This document shows positions 7,466-16,281 of a DNA stretch of 42,514 nucleotides, in pieces; position 1 is the first letter of the stretch; every line of letters starts with the position of its first letter. Origin of the DNA: UBA2233 sp002347965 [NCBI: Nitrospirae bacterium UBA2233] (GTDB lineage: Bacteria; UBA2233); contig DDYN01000010.1 in assembly GCA_002347965.1 (NCBI GenBank), positions 1-42,514 of the forward strand, given 5' to 3'. The notes under the pieces are model-generated. The model was not told the DNA's origin, searched no databases, and saw nothing but the letters and a program-made list of their open reading frames with translations. Both the position numbers and the translations under genes were made by a program.

Positions 7466-8734
7466 TTAGCTCTTTTTTTGGAGGATCGTGAGCGTGCAGG
7501 TTCCGCCCGTCCCGCCCAAGTTATGGGCGGCGCCCACGCGCAAATCGTCGATGGGAACCTGACGCTCCCCGGCCCTGCCCCTAAGCTGAAGCCAGATTTC
7601 GAGGACCTGGGCGACACCCGTAGCCCCCACGGGATGGCCCTTGCACTTGAGTCCGCCGGAGGTGTTGATGGGCTTGGGGCCGCCCCTTCGTGTCAGCCCC
7701 TCGTTTGCCGCCTTGATCCCCTCGCCAGGGGCAAAGAAGCCTAAGTCCTCGGTATGGATGACCTCGGCAATGCTGAAGCAGTCGTGCACCTCGGCGATCT
7801 GGATATCCTTAGGGCCAAGCCCGGACATGGCGTAGGCCTCCTTGGCCGCCTGTTTCGTGGCCTCAAACTGGGTTAGGTCTTCTTTTAAGTACAAAGGATA
7901 GCCCGAGCCCTGGCCGAGCCCCGCTACATGTACGGGCGTATCGCTAAAGCCCTTGGCAATCTCCTCGGCCACGAGCAAAAGGCAGCAGGCCCCGTCGCTG
8001 ATCGGGCTGCAATCAAAAAGCCTCAGGGGCCAGGCAATCTCCGGGTTCACCTTGGGGTCGGAAAGAAAGGCCCGTTCGTCCTCCCAGCTTGGCACGGGCT
8101 GACTCTTGGCCTTCGCCTTTTCGGCCCTCTGGGCCATGAGTTCCTTTATCGTCACGCCGAACTGGGCCTTGGGGTTGAGCTTGGCGTTCTCGTGGCTTTT
8201 AAGCGTCACGGCGAACAAATCGTCCGCGCTCGCCTTGTAGCGCTCAAAATAGGCCGTAGCTATGGTCGCAAAGATGCCCGGGAACGTGAAGCCCGTTTTC
8301 CACTCGTACGGCGAGCTCGCCATGGCAAGCCCCTCCGTCACCTCCTCGGTAGAGCGCTTTGACATCTCCTCGAGCCCTCCCACGAGCACGATGTCGTACA
8401 TCCCGGAGGCCACGGCCTGAACGCCCGCCCGGAACGCTAGCGCCGAAGAGGCGCAGGCACCCTCCAGCCTGGCCGCGGGCCTTGGGACGATCCCTAGCAG
8501 GTCGGTAAGAACCGGACCTAAATGAGACTGCTTGAGGAAGAAATCGCTCGAGAAGTTACCCAGGTAGAGGGCTTCGATGTCTTTTGGGTTCAGCCCGTTG
8601 TCCACAGAATCTAACATCTCTAAAAAGGCTTGGGCGAACAGGTCTTTGTAGTCTAAACCTTTGAACATTCCGAATTTGGACATCGCCCCGCCTACGAGGC
8701 ACACACCCCTTCCTAGCTTTGGGGTTCTTGACAT
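7466..8734 (-). CDS. Thiolase-family acetyl-CoA acetyltransferase (422 aa)
   Basis: Thiolase fold of the SCP-x/lipid-transfer type that works with DUF35 partners. The nucleophilic cysteine is Cys94 in RLEGACASS, and the second-half motifs are HDCFSIAE (catalytic-site His and Cys) and KGHPVGATG. The C-terminus ends NLGGTGGTCTL. It probably cleaves a 3-oxoacyl-CoA with CoA to acetyl-CoA, or runs in reverse; substrate range is unknown. I start at the ATG at 8734, which follows AAGGAGG, rather than further upstream in the open frame. It lies 43 bases after the cytochrome gene and 25 bases before its DUF35 partner. Confidence 0.92.
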   Translation of the reverse strand: MSRTPKLGRGVCLVGGAMSKFGMFKGLDYKDLFAQAFLEMLDSVDNGLNPKDIEALYLGNFSSDFFLKQSHLGPVLTDLLGIVPRPAARLEGACASSALAFRAGVQAVASGMYDIVLVGGLEEMSKRSTEEVTEGLAMASSPYEWKTGFTFPGIFATIATAYFERYKASADDLFAVTLKSHENAKLNPKAQFGVTIKELMAQRAEKAKAKSQPVPSWEDERAFLSDPKVNPEIAWPLRLFDCSPISDGACCLLLVAEEIAKGFSDTPVHVAGLGQGSGYPLYLKEDLTQFEATKQAAKEAYAMSGLGPKDIQIAEVHDCFSIAEVIHTEDLGFFAPGEGIKAANEGLTRRGGPKPINTSGGLKCKGHPVGATGVAQVLEIWLQLRGRAGERQVPIDDLRVGAAHNLGGTGGTCTLTILQKKS

Positions 8735-8777
8735 GATGCTCCCTCCTTGGGTGTTTCTTTGGTAGGTTCTTTGAATC

Positions 8778-9341
8778 CTAACGCTCCGGGCGCTTTGGCC
8801 GGAATTCCGCCCAGAATACGCCCCTGAAATCGCCGGCCTTAAACCCTCTTGCTTTATCGCCTGGGTAGAGCGCATCCAGGATGGCCGCGACGTTCTTATC
8901 GAGCCGCTCGCCATGGCAAGGTAGGCACATCTCCGCAACAAAAACGGGCTCGACGTAGCCTACCCACCCCCCTTTGAGCAAAAGCGCCTTAGGAGACGCC
9001 CCGCTCGGGCTCTTTTGGTAAGCCTCAAGGTAGGGCATGACCCAGGACTTGGGCGCGTTGCTTGGGCTTCTTAGCTTGGGACTCGTTCGGCCAATCTGGA
9101 CACTTTGAGAGCTTAGCCTAGAGGCAATTTGGGGCGCCCGCTCCTGGCAGACGATGACGGCGTGCTCTGGCCCTTGCTTAAGCGCAGCCTTAAGCTCGGC
9201 CATCAAGGCTTGCTTAAAAGGGGTGATCAGCATTCGCCCCTGCTCGATCAGCATGGCCTCGCCCTCCCCTTGGGCACGCGGGGGAAGCCAAAGTGAAACA
9301 ACGAAAACCATGGCCAAAAAACCCTTTCGCCTCTTAAGCAT
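8778..9341 (-). CDS. Periplasmic c-type haem protein, Tll0287-like/DUF3365 (187 aa)
   Basis: The N-terminus is a Sec signal peptide (MLKRRKG, then hydrophobic residues about 8-20, cleavage near Ala23). The rest resembles the DUF3365/Tll0287-like haem domain: a helical part with a conserved Cys at about residue 65, GRTSPKLRSPSNAP, and one haem c motif CLPCH at residues 139-143 followed by a short tail. This domain often serves as a haem sensor or small cytochrome in the periplasm. The gene starts 11 bases after the BtrH-like gene stops, with an AAAGGC ribosome site. What it senses or transfers is unknown, and its company with thiolase genes is odd. Confidence 0.82.
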   Translation of the reverse strand: MLKRRKGFLAMVFVVSLWLPPRAQGEGEAMLIEQGRMLITPFKQALMAELKAALKQGPEHAVIVCQERAPQIASRLSSQSVQIGRTSPKLRSPSNAPKSWVMPYLEAYQKSPSGASPKALLLKGGWVGYVEPVFVAEMCLPCHGERLDKNVAAILDALYPGDKARGFKAGDFRGVFWAEFRPKRPER

Positions 9342-9352
9342 AAGGTTTGCCT

Positions 9353-10345
9353 TTATTGATTACAGAGTTTCTTATGGATCTCTTCCCAGAGCCCCTTTTC
9401 TATGGCGTAGATATCCCTAAAAAGCTCGCCCGCCCCTCGAAGCCTGTCTTCGTTTTTCTCTTCGGAGGCTTCCTTCAAAAGCTGGGCCGCCTCACTCCAG
9501 AGTGCGGCCGCTTGTCCCATCCGCTCGGGGGCGTTCATAGCGCAAAGCCAAGGAAGAAAACCGCACGCTTCGGTTAGGTACACCGCGTAGAGCTTGCGGA
9601 AATTCCCGCCACCCGTACCGCGGCGCTCGATCGCCTGGTAGCCGAACCTTGCACACCATGTCCAGCGCTCGGGCAGCTCTCTTGGCCAGCTTTCGACCTC
9701 TTGGCCAAGAATCCTTAAGGCATTCAGCCCTAAAGGGTAGTGCGACTCGAGCAGCGATTCGACGTTTCCCTTCAGGGCCTTGACAATCGGCCCTGCCAAC
9801 CCTTTCACCTCGAGGTTCGCAACGGGCGTGAAGTAGTTTTCCATCGGCCAAGGGCCATGAGGGGAACCCATGGCGGCCTGCAGGTCCCCGTAGGCCAGCT
9901 CTTGCCACCCCTCCCTTTCGGTGTCCCCGACAAAAAACACCCTTGAATCGTCATCGTAGCCGCCTATCAAAATGCAGTGGCTAGAAAAATGGGTACTCGA
10001 TTTGTAGTAGGGGAGGTAGTACAAATCTGTCAGGGCAAGGACGGGTAGATTCGCATCGATCGCTGCTTGAATATCCTTGAGCGGAAAATCCTTCCTCGGC
10101 CGCCAAAAAAAAGGGTAGCCCAGGTTTGTCAAGAAAGGCGGAACGAGGAACAGGCTCCGGCCCGTAAAGAACCTCGGCACCTGGGCGCGGTCGTCTTTCA
10201 TGTAGATAAACCCAAGCCCGCTTCCTAGCCCAAAGCACAGCGCCTCTGAAAACGGATGCCCACGGTAGGCCATGACATCCCGGAGAGCGGTAGAACAACA
10301 GTGCGCCCCGGGAATATGCTGCAAACCCTCAACAATCCTAGGCAT
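9353..10345 (-). CDS. BtrH N-terminal domain protein, DUF4872-type (about 330 aa)
   Basis: The first 130 residues match the butirosin biosynthesis protein H N-terminal domain (papain-like fold): HCCSTALRDVMAYRG carries the nucleophile-type cysteine pair, followed by FGLGSGLGF, and HCILIGGYDDD around residue 130 supplies the matching His/Asp. The remainder is helical like DUF4872 partners. BtrH-type proteins transfer or cyclise acyl groups in natural-product pathways, but many homologues are uncharacterised. The frame is open to a TTG at 10366; I choose the ATG at 10345, preceded by AGAAGG. It heads a run of five closely spaced genes ending with cobT. Confidence 0.82.
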   Translation of the reverse strand: MPRIVEGLQHIPGAHCCSTALRDVMAYRGHPFSEALCFGLGSGLGFIYMKDDRAQVPRFFTGRSLFLVPPFLTNLGYPFFWRPRKDFPLKDIQAAIDANLPVLALTDLYYLPYYKSSTHFSSHCILIGGYDDDSRVFFVGDTEREGWQELAYGDLQAAMGSPHGPWPMENYFTPVANLEVKGLAGPIVKALKGNVESLLESHYPLGLNALRILGQEVESWPRELPERWTWCARFGYQAIERRGTGGGNFRKLYAVYLTEACGFLPWLCAMNAPERMGQAAALWSEAAQLLKEASEEKNEDRLRGAGELFRDIYAIEKGLWEEIHKKLCNQ

Positions 10346-10625
10346 CGGCCTTCTATCCACACGCAAAGCGTTCGTTCATTTCTTTTAAGCCTAATCGAAA
10401 AAGGCTTCTGAAAACAAGCCTCGAACTCCCCTGAAAAAGTAAAGATGTTGCCCTACCCCTGATACCGGGCAAGTCAGCGTCAAAAGCGCCTCCCCTTGTA
10501 GGCATAGCCTCCATTCAAGGCTTGCCCTTTGCATTCGTGTATGGTAAGAAAGAAAAAACGCCATTTTATGGTTGTACATTACCACGGTTTGACAGCAGGA
10601 AAAGTATTGTATGCAAGGAGGCATG
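10346..10625. other. Divergent promoter region with small hairpins
   Basis: This 280-base gap lies between the BtrH-led operon (minus) and an acyl-CoA ligase (plus). It contains AAGCCT...AGGCTT (about 10387-10408) and TTGCCC...GGGCAA (about 10449-10473) inverted repeats and an AT-rich patch near 10545-10610. I could not place convincing -35/-10 boxes. Confidence 0.4.
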
Positions 10626-12248
10626 ATGGAAACACGGCAAACACCTCGTTTCCCTTTCGATAGCATAACCGAAGAAGGCGTCAAAGAGTTGAGGAGGCGA
10701 TACAACCGGGTCAATCGCTGGGTTGTGGCAGACATGGTAAGAAGGAGCACCTACCGCTTCCCAAATAAGCCCGCGCTCGTTTTCAACGAAACAGCGCTTA
10801 CCTATACCGAGCTTGAGCGGGCGCTCAATAGGGTCGGGAACGCCCTTCTTTCGCTCGGCCTCAAAAAGTTCGACAGGGTCGCCGTACTCGGCCACAACAC
10901 GATCCACCACGTCCTGGCTTGGCTTGGCACCCTCAAGGCGGGCGGCATCTACGTCCCATTGAACTTCATGCTCAAGGGCAAGGAGCTTGCCTACCAGGTC
11001 AACCACGCTGACGCCAAGGTGTTGATCGTCGAAGATAGCCTCTTGGGCAACATCGAAGGGGTCTTGGCCGAGCTTCCGAGCGTGCATCGGCGCATTTGGT
11101 CAAACCAGGGCTTCGGTCAGGAGGCACCAGAAGGCTGGCTGGATTTTGAAGCGTGGATTTCGGGCGCATCAGAAGAAGAGCCCGATGTAGAACTCTACAT
11201 CGAAGACCCAGTAGAGGTCTGCTACACCTCTGGAACCGAAGCCCTGCCCAAGGGGGCTGTACTGATGAACCAGAACCTGTTTGCCCAGTACATGTCCGCC
11301 GCGCTCGCCTGCGAGGTTTCGGAAGAAGACGTGGGGCTTAGCGTCATGCCGATCTTCCATGCGGCCGAGCGAGGGGCCAGGCTCGCCACCGGGCTGCTTG
11401 CCGGCATGACCAACGTTCTCATGCTCCTTCCAAACCCCGACGAGGTTTTTCGCTTGATCCAAACGCACCGTGTCACCTTGATGTTCTTGCCCACGACCTA
11501 CTGGATCATGCTTTTGAACCATCCTTCTTTCAAAGAGTACGACTTAAGCTCGCTCAAAAAGCCGATGTACGGGGCCTCCATCATGCCTGTGGCCGTGCTC
11601 GAGCAAATTCTTCAGAAATTCCCCGGCTGCAAGGTGTACAACTCCTACGGCCAGACGGAGACCGCGCCGTGCAACTTCCACCTCCATCCACGCTACGCGC
11701 TCACAAAGCCGGGGTCCGCCGGGATGAGCGGGCTCAACATGGAATCAAGGCTCGAAGACGACGCGCATCGCGCCATCGAGACCCCCGGTATTCCTGGCGA
11801 GATCGTAAGCCGTGGAGGCCACGTGTTCCTTGGCTATTTCAAGGACCCCCAAAAGACCGAAGAGGCCATGGCGCACGGCTGGTTCCACACGGGCGACATC
11901 GGCGTGGCCGACGAGGACAACTTTGTGAGCATCGTGGATCGAAAAAAGGACATGGTCAAGACGGGCGGGGAAAACGTATCTACGCGCGAGGTGGAAGAGG
12001 CGATCTACAAAGACCCGCGCGTCCAAGAGGTGGCCGTAATAGGCATTCCAGACCCAAAATGGGTGGAGGCTGTCACGGCCGTCATCGTCCCAAAGCCCGG
12101 AAGTACCATCAAGGAAGAAGAAATCCTGAAACTTTGCAGGCAAGACTTGGCAGACTTCAAAGTGCCCAAGCACGTGGTTTTCGTGGACGAGCTCCCTAGG
12201 TCGAGCTCGGGCAAAATCTTGAAGCGTGAGCTACGCGAGCGCCTCTAG
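10626..12248 (+). CDS. AMP-forming acyl-CoA synthetase (540 aa)
   Basis: Acyl-adenylate-forming CoA ligase. The Walker-like P-loop near residue 200 reads YTSGTEALPKGA, so the usual T-G after TSGT is replaced by E-A. Other motifs are standard: YNSYGQTETAP, HTGDIGVADEDNF, the hinge DRKKDMVKTGGENVS and the catalytic lysine in PRSSSGKILKR at the C-terminus. It resembles fatty- or aryl-acyl ligases of the FadD/CaiC breadth. The open frame begins at 10611, but that ATG lies upstream of AAGGAGG (10615-10621), so I start at the ATG at 10626; 10623 is possible. It stands alone, converging on the VIT1 gene. Confidence 0.92.
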   Translation: METRQTPRFPFDSITEEGVKELRRRYNRVNRWVVADMVRRSTYRFPNKPALVFNETALTYTELERALNRVGNALLSLGLKKFDRVAVLGHNTIHHVLAWLGTLKAGGIYVPLNFMLKGKELAYQVNHADAKVLIVEDSLLGNIEGVLAELPSVHRRIWSNQGFGQEAPEGWLDFEAWISGASEEEPDVELYIEDPVEVCYTSGTEALPKGAVLMNQNLFAQYMSAALACEVSEEDVGLSVMPIFHAAERGARLATGLLAGMTNVLMLLPNPDEVFRLIQTHRVTLMFLPTTYWIMLLNHPSFKEYDLSSLKKPMYGASIMPVAVLEQILQKFPGCKVYNSYGQTETAPCNFHLHPRYALTKPGSAGMSGLNMESRLEDDAHRAIETPGIPGEIVSRGGHVFLGYFKDPQKTEEAMAHGWFHTGDIGVADEDNFVSIVDRKKDMVKTGGENVSTREVEEAIYKDPRVQEVAVIGIPDPKWVEAVTAVIVPKPGSTIKEEEILKLCRQDLADFKVPKHVVFVDELPRSSSGKILKRELRERL

Positions 12249-12272
12249 GAGCCCTCGCCAAAGAGGCCAAGG

Positions 12273-13136
12273 CTATATCTCAACCCCTATGTAGTGTTTG
12301 ACGGCCTTTCCGATGCCAAAGTTGAGCACCGCGACGCTCAGGCACACGGCGCACATTTCAAGGAAGCGGTGTTTGAAAGGCAGGTCTTTGGCAACGGAGG
12401 TGTAGAAGGCAAACGCTGCCACGATCAGCACGACAAGGGCGAGCGAAAGCCCGAGGCTTACGAACGGGTCGGCCAGCAAAAAGAAGGGGAAGATTAGCAT
12501 TGTCACCGTCAATACGTAGGCAAACCCCGTAAGAAGGCCCGACTTGACCGCGTTTTTCCCTTCTTCTTCTCTCGCCGAGAGGTACTGCGACGCCGTCATG
12601 GACATCGAGGCGGCCAGCCCCGTAATCAGCGCGACCGATGCGATTGTTTTTGGGTTGCCGAGCGCGAGCGTCAGCCCGGCAAGCACGCCGGTAAGCTCAA
12701 TCAGGGCATCCGATAGTCCCAAGATAATGTCGCTCGTGTACTTAAGCCGGTCTTCTTCGATGAGGCCCAAAAGGGCGTGCTCAAACTCCTCTTCTTCCTG
12801 GATCATCCGCTCGATCTCCGGTATGCCCGCTTTGAGCTCGATCAGCGCCCGCATGTTCGATTCCTCAACCCGCTCGATCAGTTTGATCCCGAAACTCAAC
12901 CCAAAAATCCTTGCGATCCAGGTCAAGAAGAAGACCTTGAGCCTCGAGGGAGCAACGTCTTTGTTTGTCAGCCGTTTCCAGAAATCGTAGTGGGAGCGCT
13001 CGACGGCAGCGATCTTTTTTAGTACCTCCTTGTTCTTTGGGTCGGGCACTACGCGGGCAAGGTTCGCGTAGATCTTGGATCCGGTCACTTCTTCGCGCTG
13101 ACGCTCTAGAAGCCGCTTGGCTAAAAGCTCCGCCAT
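12273..13136 (-). CDS. Ferritin-like/VIT1 fusion iron (or manganese) transporter, MbfA-like (287 aa)
   Basis: An N-terminal ferritin-like (rubrerythrin) domain, about residues 1-135, has diiron-type E-x-x-H elements such as EVTGSKIYANLAR, VERSHYDFW and EEEEFEHALLGLIEED. A VIT1/CCC1 membrane domain follows with five predicted helices: DALIELTGVLAGLTLAL is the first and AASMSMTASQYLSAREE the second with its cytoplasmic arm. In Bradyrhizobium and Agrobacterium, MbfA proteins of this architecture export iron and protect against peroxide. The gene starts 27 bases after the PAS-PAS-GGDEF gene and is probably co-transcribed with it. The ribosome site is GAGGAAACC before ATG. A 12-bp palindrome TTACAATTGTAA lies just upstream (13149-13160). 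Confidence 0.88.
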   Translation of the reverse strand: MAELLAKRLLERQREEVTGSKIYANLARVVPDPKNKEVLKKIAAVERSHYDFWKRLTNKDVAPSRLKVFFLTWIARIFGLSFGIKLIERVEESNMRALIELKAGIPEIERMIQEEEEFEHALLGLIEEDRLKYTSDIILGLSDALIELTGVLAGLTLALGNPKTIASVALITGLAASMSMTASQYLSAREEEGKNAVKSGLLTGFAYVLTVTMLIFPFFLLADPFVSLGLSLALVVLIVAAFAFYTSVAKDLPFKHRFLEMCAVCLSVAVLNFGIGKAVKHYIGVEI

Positions 13137-13163
13137 GGTTTCCCTCTTTTACAATTGTAAGTA

Positions 13164-14432
13164 CTAGCGGTTTTGCGCTCCGGAACGCTTTCTTCGTTGC
13201 TCTTGGTACAGCGCCGCATTGGCCTGGCGGATGAGACCTTCCTTATCAAAGGGAACGCCTAATGCCACGGAAATCCCAAAACTAAGCCCAAAAAACCAGT
13301 CATGCTCTGCCTTGGCCCTCTCGACCGTCGCCATAACGCGCCCGATGATGTTTTTTAGCACCTCTTCGTCCGCCCCGGGAAGGATCGCGGCGTACTCATC
13401 GCCTCCTACCCTCGAAACGATGTCGTCTTTCCTGAATGCATTCATAAGAATGTTGGCGGCGAGCTGAATCGCCTTATCGCCTAGCTTATGGCCAAACCTG
13501 TCGTTGGTTTCCTTCAGGTTGTCGATATCCGCCACGATCAGCCCAATAGGAACAAGCCTTCCCTTAGAAAGCCGCTCAAGCTCTTTTTCGAAATAAGGCC
13601 GGTTGTAGAGCCCTGTGAGCGTGTCGTGGAAGCTGTAGTATTTCAGCTCCTCTTCGAGCCGTTTGATGTCCGAAATGTCGGTCAGAACGCAAACGGCCCG
13701 TTCCTTCTTCCAGGTTTCGAGCGTGCTAAGGAGCGCGAGCGAAGCGATGACGTACGTCCTCGTTTGATCTTTCCGGATCAGCTCGACCTCCGTCCGTACG
13801 GGCACATCGAGTGAGAGCACCTTCGTAAGGCCATCCCGGAATTCGTACAGGTCTTTCTTGGAGAACAGCTCAAACCACGAAAAGGCCGGTTCTACGAGCT
13901 CGGCCTCCTTGTAGCCCGTAAGGGACTCGGTGGCCCTGTTCACATCGTAGACCCTGCCATCCTCGTCCAGCACCAATACGCTATCGGAGGCGTTGTCCAC
14001 GATTTCCCGGAAGTACCGCTCTGAATCCTCGAGCCGTCGCTTGAGCCGCTCGATCTTTGTGACGTCCCTGACAATAAGCGCGAACAAAGGGCCGTCATTT
14101 TCTTCGGTTGCCTTCCCCAGGCATGCGACCCACAAGGCTAAATCTAGCCTCTTGCCGTCTTCGAGAACGTGCGCAAGCTCGAGCTCAATGGGTGCTTCCA
14201 AGGCGCTGGCCTTTTCCATGCCCGCCCGAAGCGCGCTTACCTGATCTTCCAGGAGCGCCTTGAGAAGCGAGCGTTCACCCGCCAAGGGAGTGGCCTCTCG
14301 AGAAAACAGCATCTCAACGAAACGATCGTTGGCAGCGAGAAGGGTGAGGTTAGAATTGACGATCGCCAACCCCTCCTTTGCCTTCGCAAACATTCGGACA
14401 AGACCGTCTCGAAAGTGCTCCAAGGATTCCAT
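13164..14432 (-). CDS. PAS-PAS-GGDEF diguanylate cyclase (422 aa)
   Basis: Cytosolic sensor likely making cyclic di-GMP. Two PAS domains (about residues 8-125 and 134-255; the second begins with SERYFREIVDNASDSVLVLDEDG) precede a GGDEF domain (about 262-420) that opens with HDTLTGLYNRPYF. The signature is VGGDEY, a GGDEF variant expected to be active. RKDD stands five residues ahead, which is the RxxD inhibitory site for product feedback. No transmembrane segment or signal peptide is seen. ATG at 14432 follows AAGGATGG. The immediate downstream gene is the ferritin-VIT1 transporter, so the PAS input might relate to metal or redox state. That link is inference from the spacing only. Confidence 0.92.
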   Translation of the reverse strand: MESLEHFRDGLVRMFAKAKEGLAIVNSNLTLLAANDRFVEMLFSREATPLAGERSLLKALLEDQVSALRAGMEKASALEAPIELELAHVLEDGKRLDLALWVACLGKATEENDGPLFALIVRDVTKIERLKRRLEDSERYFREIVDNASDSVLVLDEDGRVYDVNRATESLTGYKEAELVEPAFSWFELFSKKDLYEFRDGLTKVLSLDVPVRTEVELIRKDQTRTYVIASLALLSTLETWKKERAVCVLTDISDIKRLEEELKYYSFHDTLTGLYNRPYFEKELERLSKGRLVPIGLIVADIDNLKETNDRFGHKLGDKAIQLAANILMNAFRKDDIVSRVGGDEYAAILPGADEEVLKNIIGRVMATVERAKAEHDWFFGLSFGISVALGVPFDKEGLIRQANAALYQEQRRKRSGAQNR

Positions 14433-14526
14433 GGGGCCATCCTTTTGGTTCGTTGGGAAATGTTTTTCCTTATTCTAGCAGTAATTGCAAGCGGGCAAAG
14501 TGCTTGAAGCCCTTTCTGCTCCTAGT

Positions 14527-14555
14527 TTTGACGACTGGCGTAAAATGCGATATTT
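14527..14555 (+). promoter_or_regulatory. Candidate sigma-70-type promoter for the acyl-CoA synthetase pair
   Basis: TTGACG at 14527-14532 and TATTTG at 14550-14555 are separated by 17 bases and lie 40 bases upstream of the start codon at 14596. The -10 box is poor, so the call is tentative. Confidence 0.3.
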
Positions 14556-14595
14556 GTTTAGAATCTAGTTAGAAATTTTATAGAGGCTGTTGGAC

Positions 14596-16263
14596 ATGGA
14601 TGCTCGTTCGCTCCCCCCAAACGTTCAGAATTACATGTTAACCAAGGCAAAGTTTTGCTACTCGCCCCCGGATACCTACAATTTTTGTCGGGACGTGATC
14701 GACAAATGGGCGAAAAATGAGGGAAAAACGGCCCTCATCGCTGTCGATGCTAACGGAGAAAACCCTAAACATATCACGTTTTTTGACTTAAAACGGGCGA
14801 CCAACCGGTTCGCGAACGCCTGCTTGGGGCTTGGGCTTCAAAAGGGCGATCGAGTACTAGTTATGCTGCCTCGGGTGCCCGAATGGTACGTGGCCATCTT
14901 GGGCCTCATCAGGATAGGCGTCGTTCCCTGCCCGGCTACGACGTTACTCACGCCCAAAGACATTGCCTACAGGGCGCAAACGGCCGGGATGAAGGCGGCC
15001 ATTATGGACCTAGGTAGCGCAGAAAAGCTCGAGGCCGTCTTGAAGGATATCCCAAGCCTCAAGACAAAGATCCTCGCCCTAGGAAGGTTGGCTGGATGGC
15101 AGGCTCTAGAAGACCTGGTTTTGAAAGCCTCCGAGGAGCTGGCCGGCAATGACCGCTTTCTTACCAAACCGACAGACCCGATGGTGTTGTTCTTCTCGTC
15201 GGGGACAGAGCGCTACCCCAAAATGGTCCTGCACACGCACGACTACCCTATCGGGCATGCCTTCTCGACCGCGCTCATGGGGCACGATACGAAGCCTACC
15301 GATTTAGACTGGACGCTTGCGGACACAGGCTGGGCCAAGAGCTTCTGGGGCTTTTTGGGTCCGTGGGCGATGGGCGCACGCGTGTTCACCCAGGATGCGC
15401 GCGGAAAGTTTGACTCCGATCTTACGCTTCGGATCATCGAACGTTACGGGATAAGCGTTTTGTGTGCTCCGCCCACGGCCATACGGTTCATGATACGGGA
15501 GGACCTGGCCCGCTTCGACCTCCGGCGCGTCCGCCACGTCGTAAGCGCGGGCGAGCCGTTGAACCCCGAGGCGATGGCCATCTTCAAGGCAGCCACGGGG
15601 CTGGACATCTACGACGTCTACGGCCAGACGGAGACAGCAGAGGTAATCGGAAACCTTCGCGGGCTGCCCATCAAGCCGGGCTCGATGGGCGTGCCCACGC
15701 TTCCCTACGATGTAGTCATCGTAGACGAGCAGGGACATCTGCTAGAAAAGGGCGAGCCCGGCCATATCGCCATCAAGGTACAGCCCAACAGGCCCGTCGG
15801 GCTGTTTAGGGAGTACGAGGGCGATGCCGAGGCCATGGCCAGGGCCTTTGTGGGCGATTACTACCTCACGGGCGACACGGGCTACGCGGACGACGAGGGG
15901 TATTTTTGGTTTGTGGGGAGGGCGGACGACGTGATCCTATCGTCTGGCTACCGGATCGGGCCGTTTGAGGTGGAGAGTGCGCTTCTGGAGCACCCGGCGA
16001 TCAAAGAATCGGCCGTTATCCCAAGCCCGGACCCCTTAAGGGGTGAGGTCGTCAAGGCGTTTGTCGTGCTGAACAAAGACTTTTTCCCCTCCGAAGCACT
16101 CTCCCTATCAATTCAAGAGCACGTGAGGCGCGTTACGGCCCCCTACAAGTACCCAAGGCTTATCGAGTACGTCACGGAGCTACCAAAGACGATTTCGGGT
16201 AAGATCCTGCGGCGCACGCTCCGTCAAAAAGAAATGCAACGAGCCCAAAAGCCGGAAACATAA
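14596..16263 (+). CDS. Medium-chain acyl-CoA synthetase, ACSM-like (555 aa)
   Basis: AMP-forming acyl-CoA synthetase of the ACSM branch, shown by the DTGWAKSFWGFLGPWAMGA block, the AGEPLNPE motif and YDVYGQTETAEVIG. The P-loop near residue 200 reads FFSSGTERYPKMV, where the family normally has SSGTTGxPKM. The hinge is GRADDVILSSGYRIGPFEVES and the catalytic lysine lies in PKTISGKILRR. A substrate of medium-chain, branched or aromatic acid is likely by family, not proven. I start at the ATG at 14596, spaced 9 bases from AGAGG; a TTG at 14590 is an alternative. The acetyl-CoA-synthetase-like gene begins 18 bases downstream, so the two are probably one transcript. Confidence 0.92.
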   Translation: MDARSLPPNVQNYMLTKAKFCYSPPDTYNFCRDVIDKWAKNEGKTALIAVDANGENPKHITFFDLKRATNRFANACLGLGLQKGDRVLVMLPRVPEWYVAILGLIRIGVVPCPATTLLTPKDIAYRAQTAGMKAAIMDLGSAEKLEAVLKDIPSLKTKILALGRLAGWQALEDLVLKASEELAGNDRFLTKPTDPMVLFFSSGTERYPKMVLHTHDYPIGHAFSTALMGHDTKPTDLDWTLADTGWAKSFWGFLGPWAMGARVFTQDARGKFDSDLTLRIIERYGISVLCAPPTAIRFMIREDLARFDLRRVRHVVSAGEPLNPEAMAIFKAATGLDIYDVYGQTETAEVIGNLRGLPIKPGSMGVPTLPYDVVIVDEQGHLLEKGEPGHIAIKVQPNRPVGLFREYEGDAEAMARAFVGDYYLTGDTGYADDEGYFWFVGRADDVILSSGYRIGPFEVESALLEHPAIKESAVIPSPDPLRGEVVKAFVVLNKDFFPSEALSLSIQEHVRRVTAPYKYPRLIEYVTELPKTISGKILRRTLRQKEMQRAQKPET

Positions 16264-16281
16264 AACCTGGAAAAGACGAAG

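Noticed and set aside
11669-12199. 176-codon plus frame inside the ligase gene
   Set aside because: Out-of-frame shadow with Arg/Gly-rich composition within a gene that has every ligase motif.
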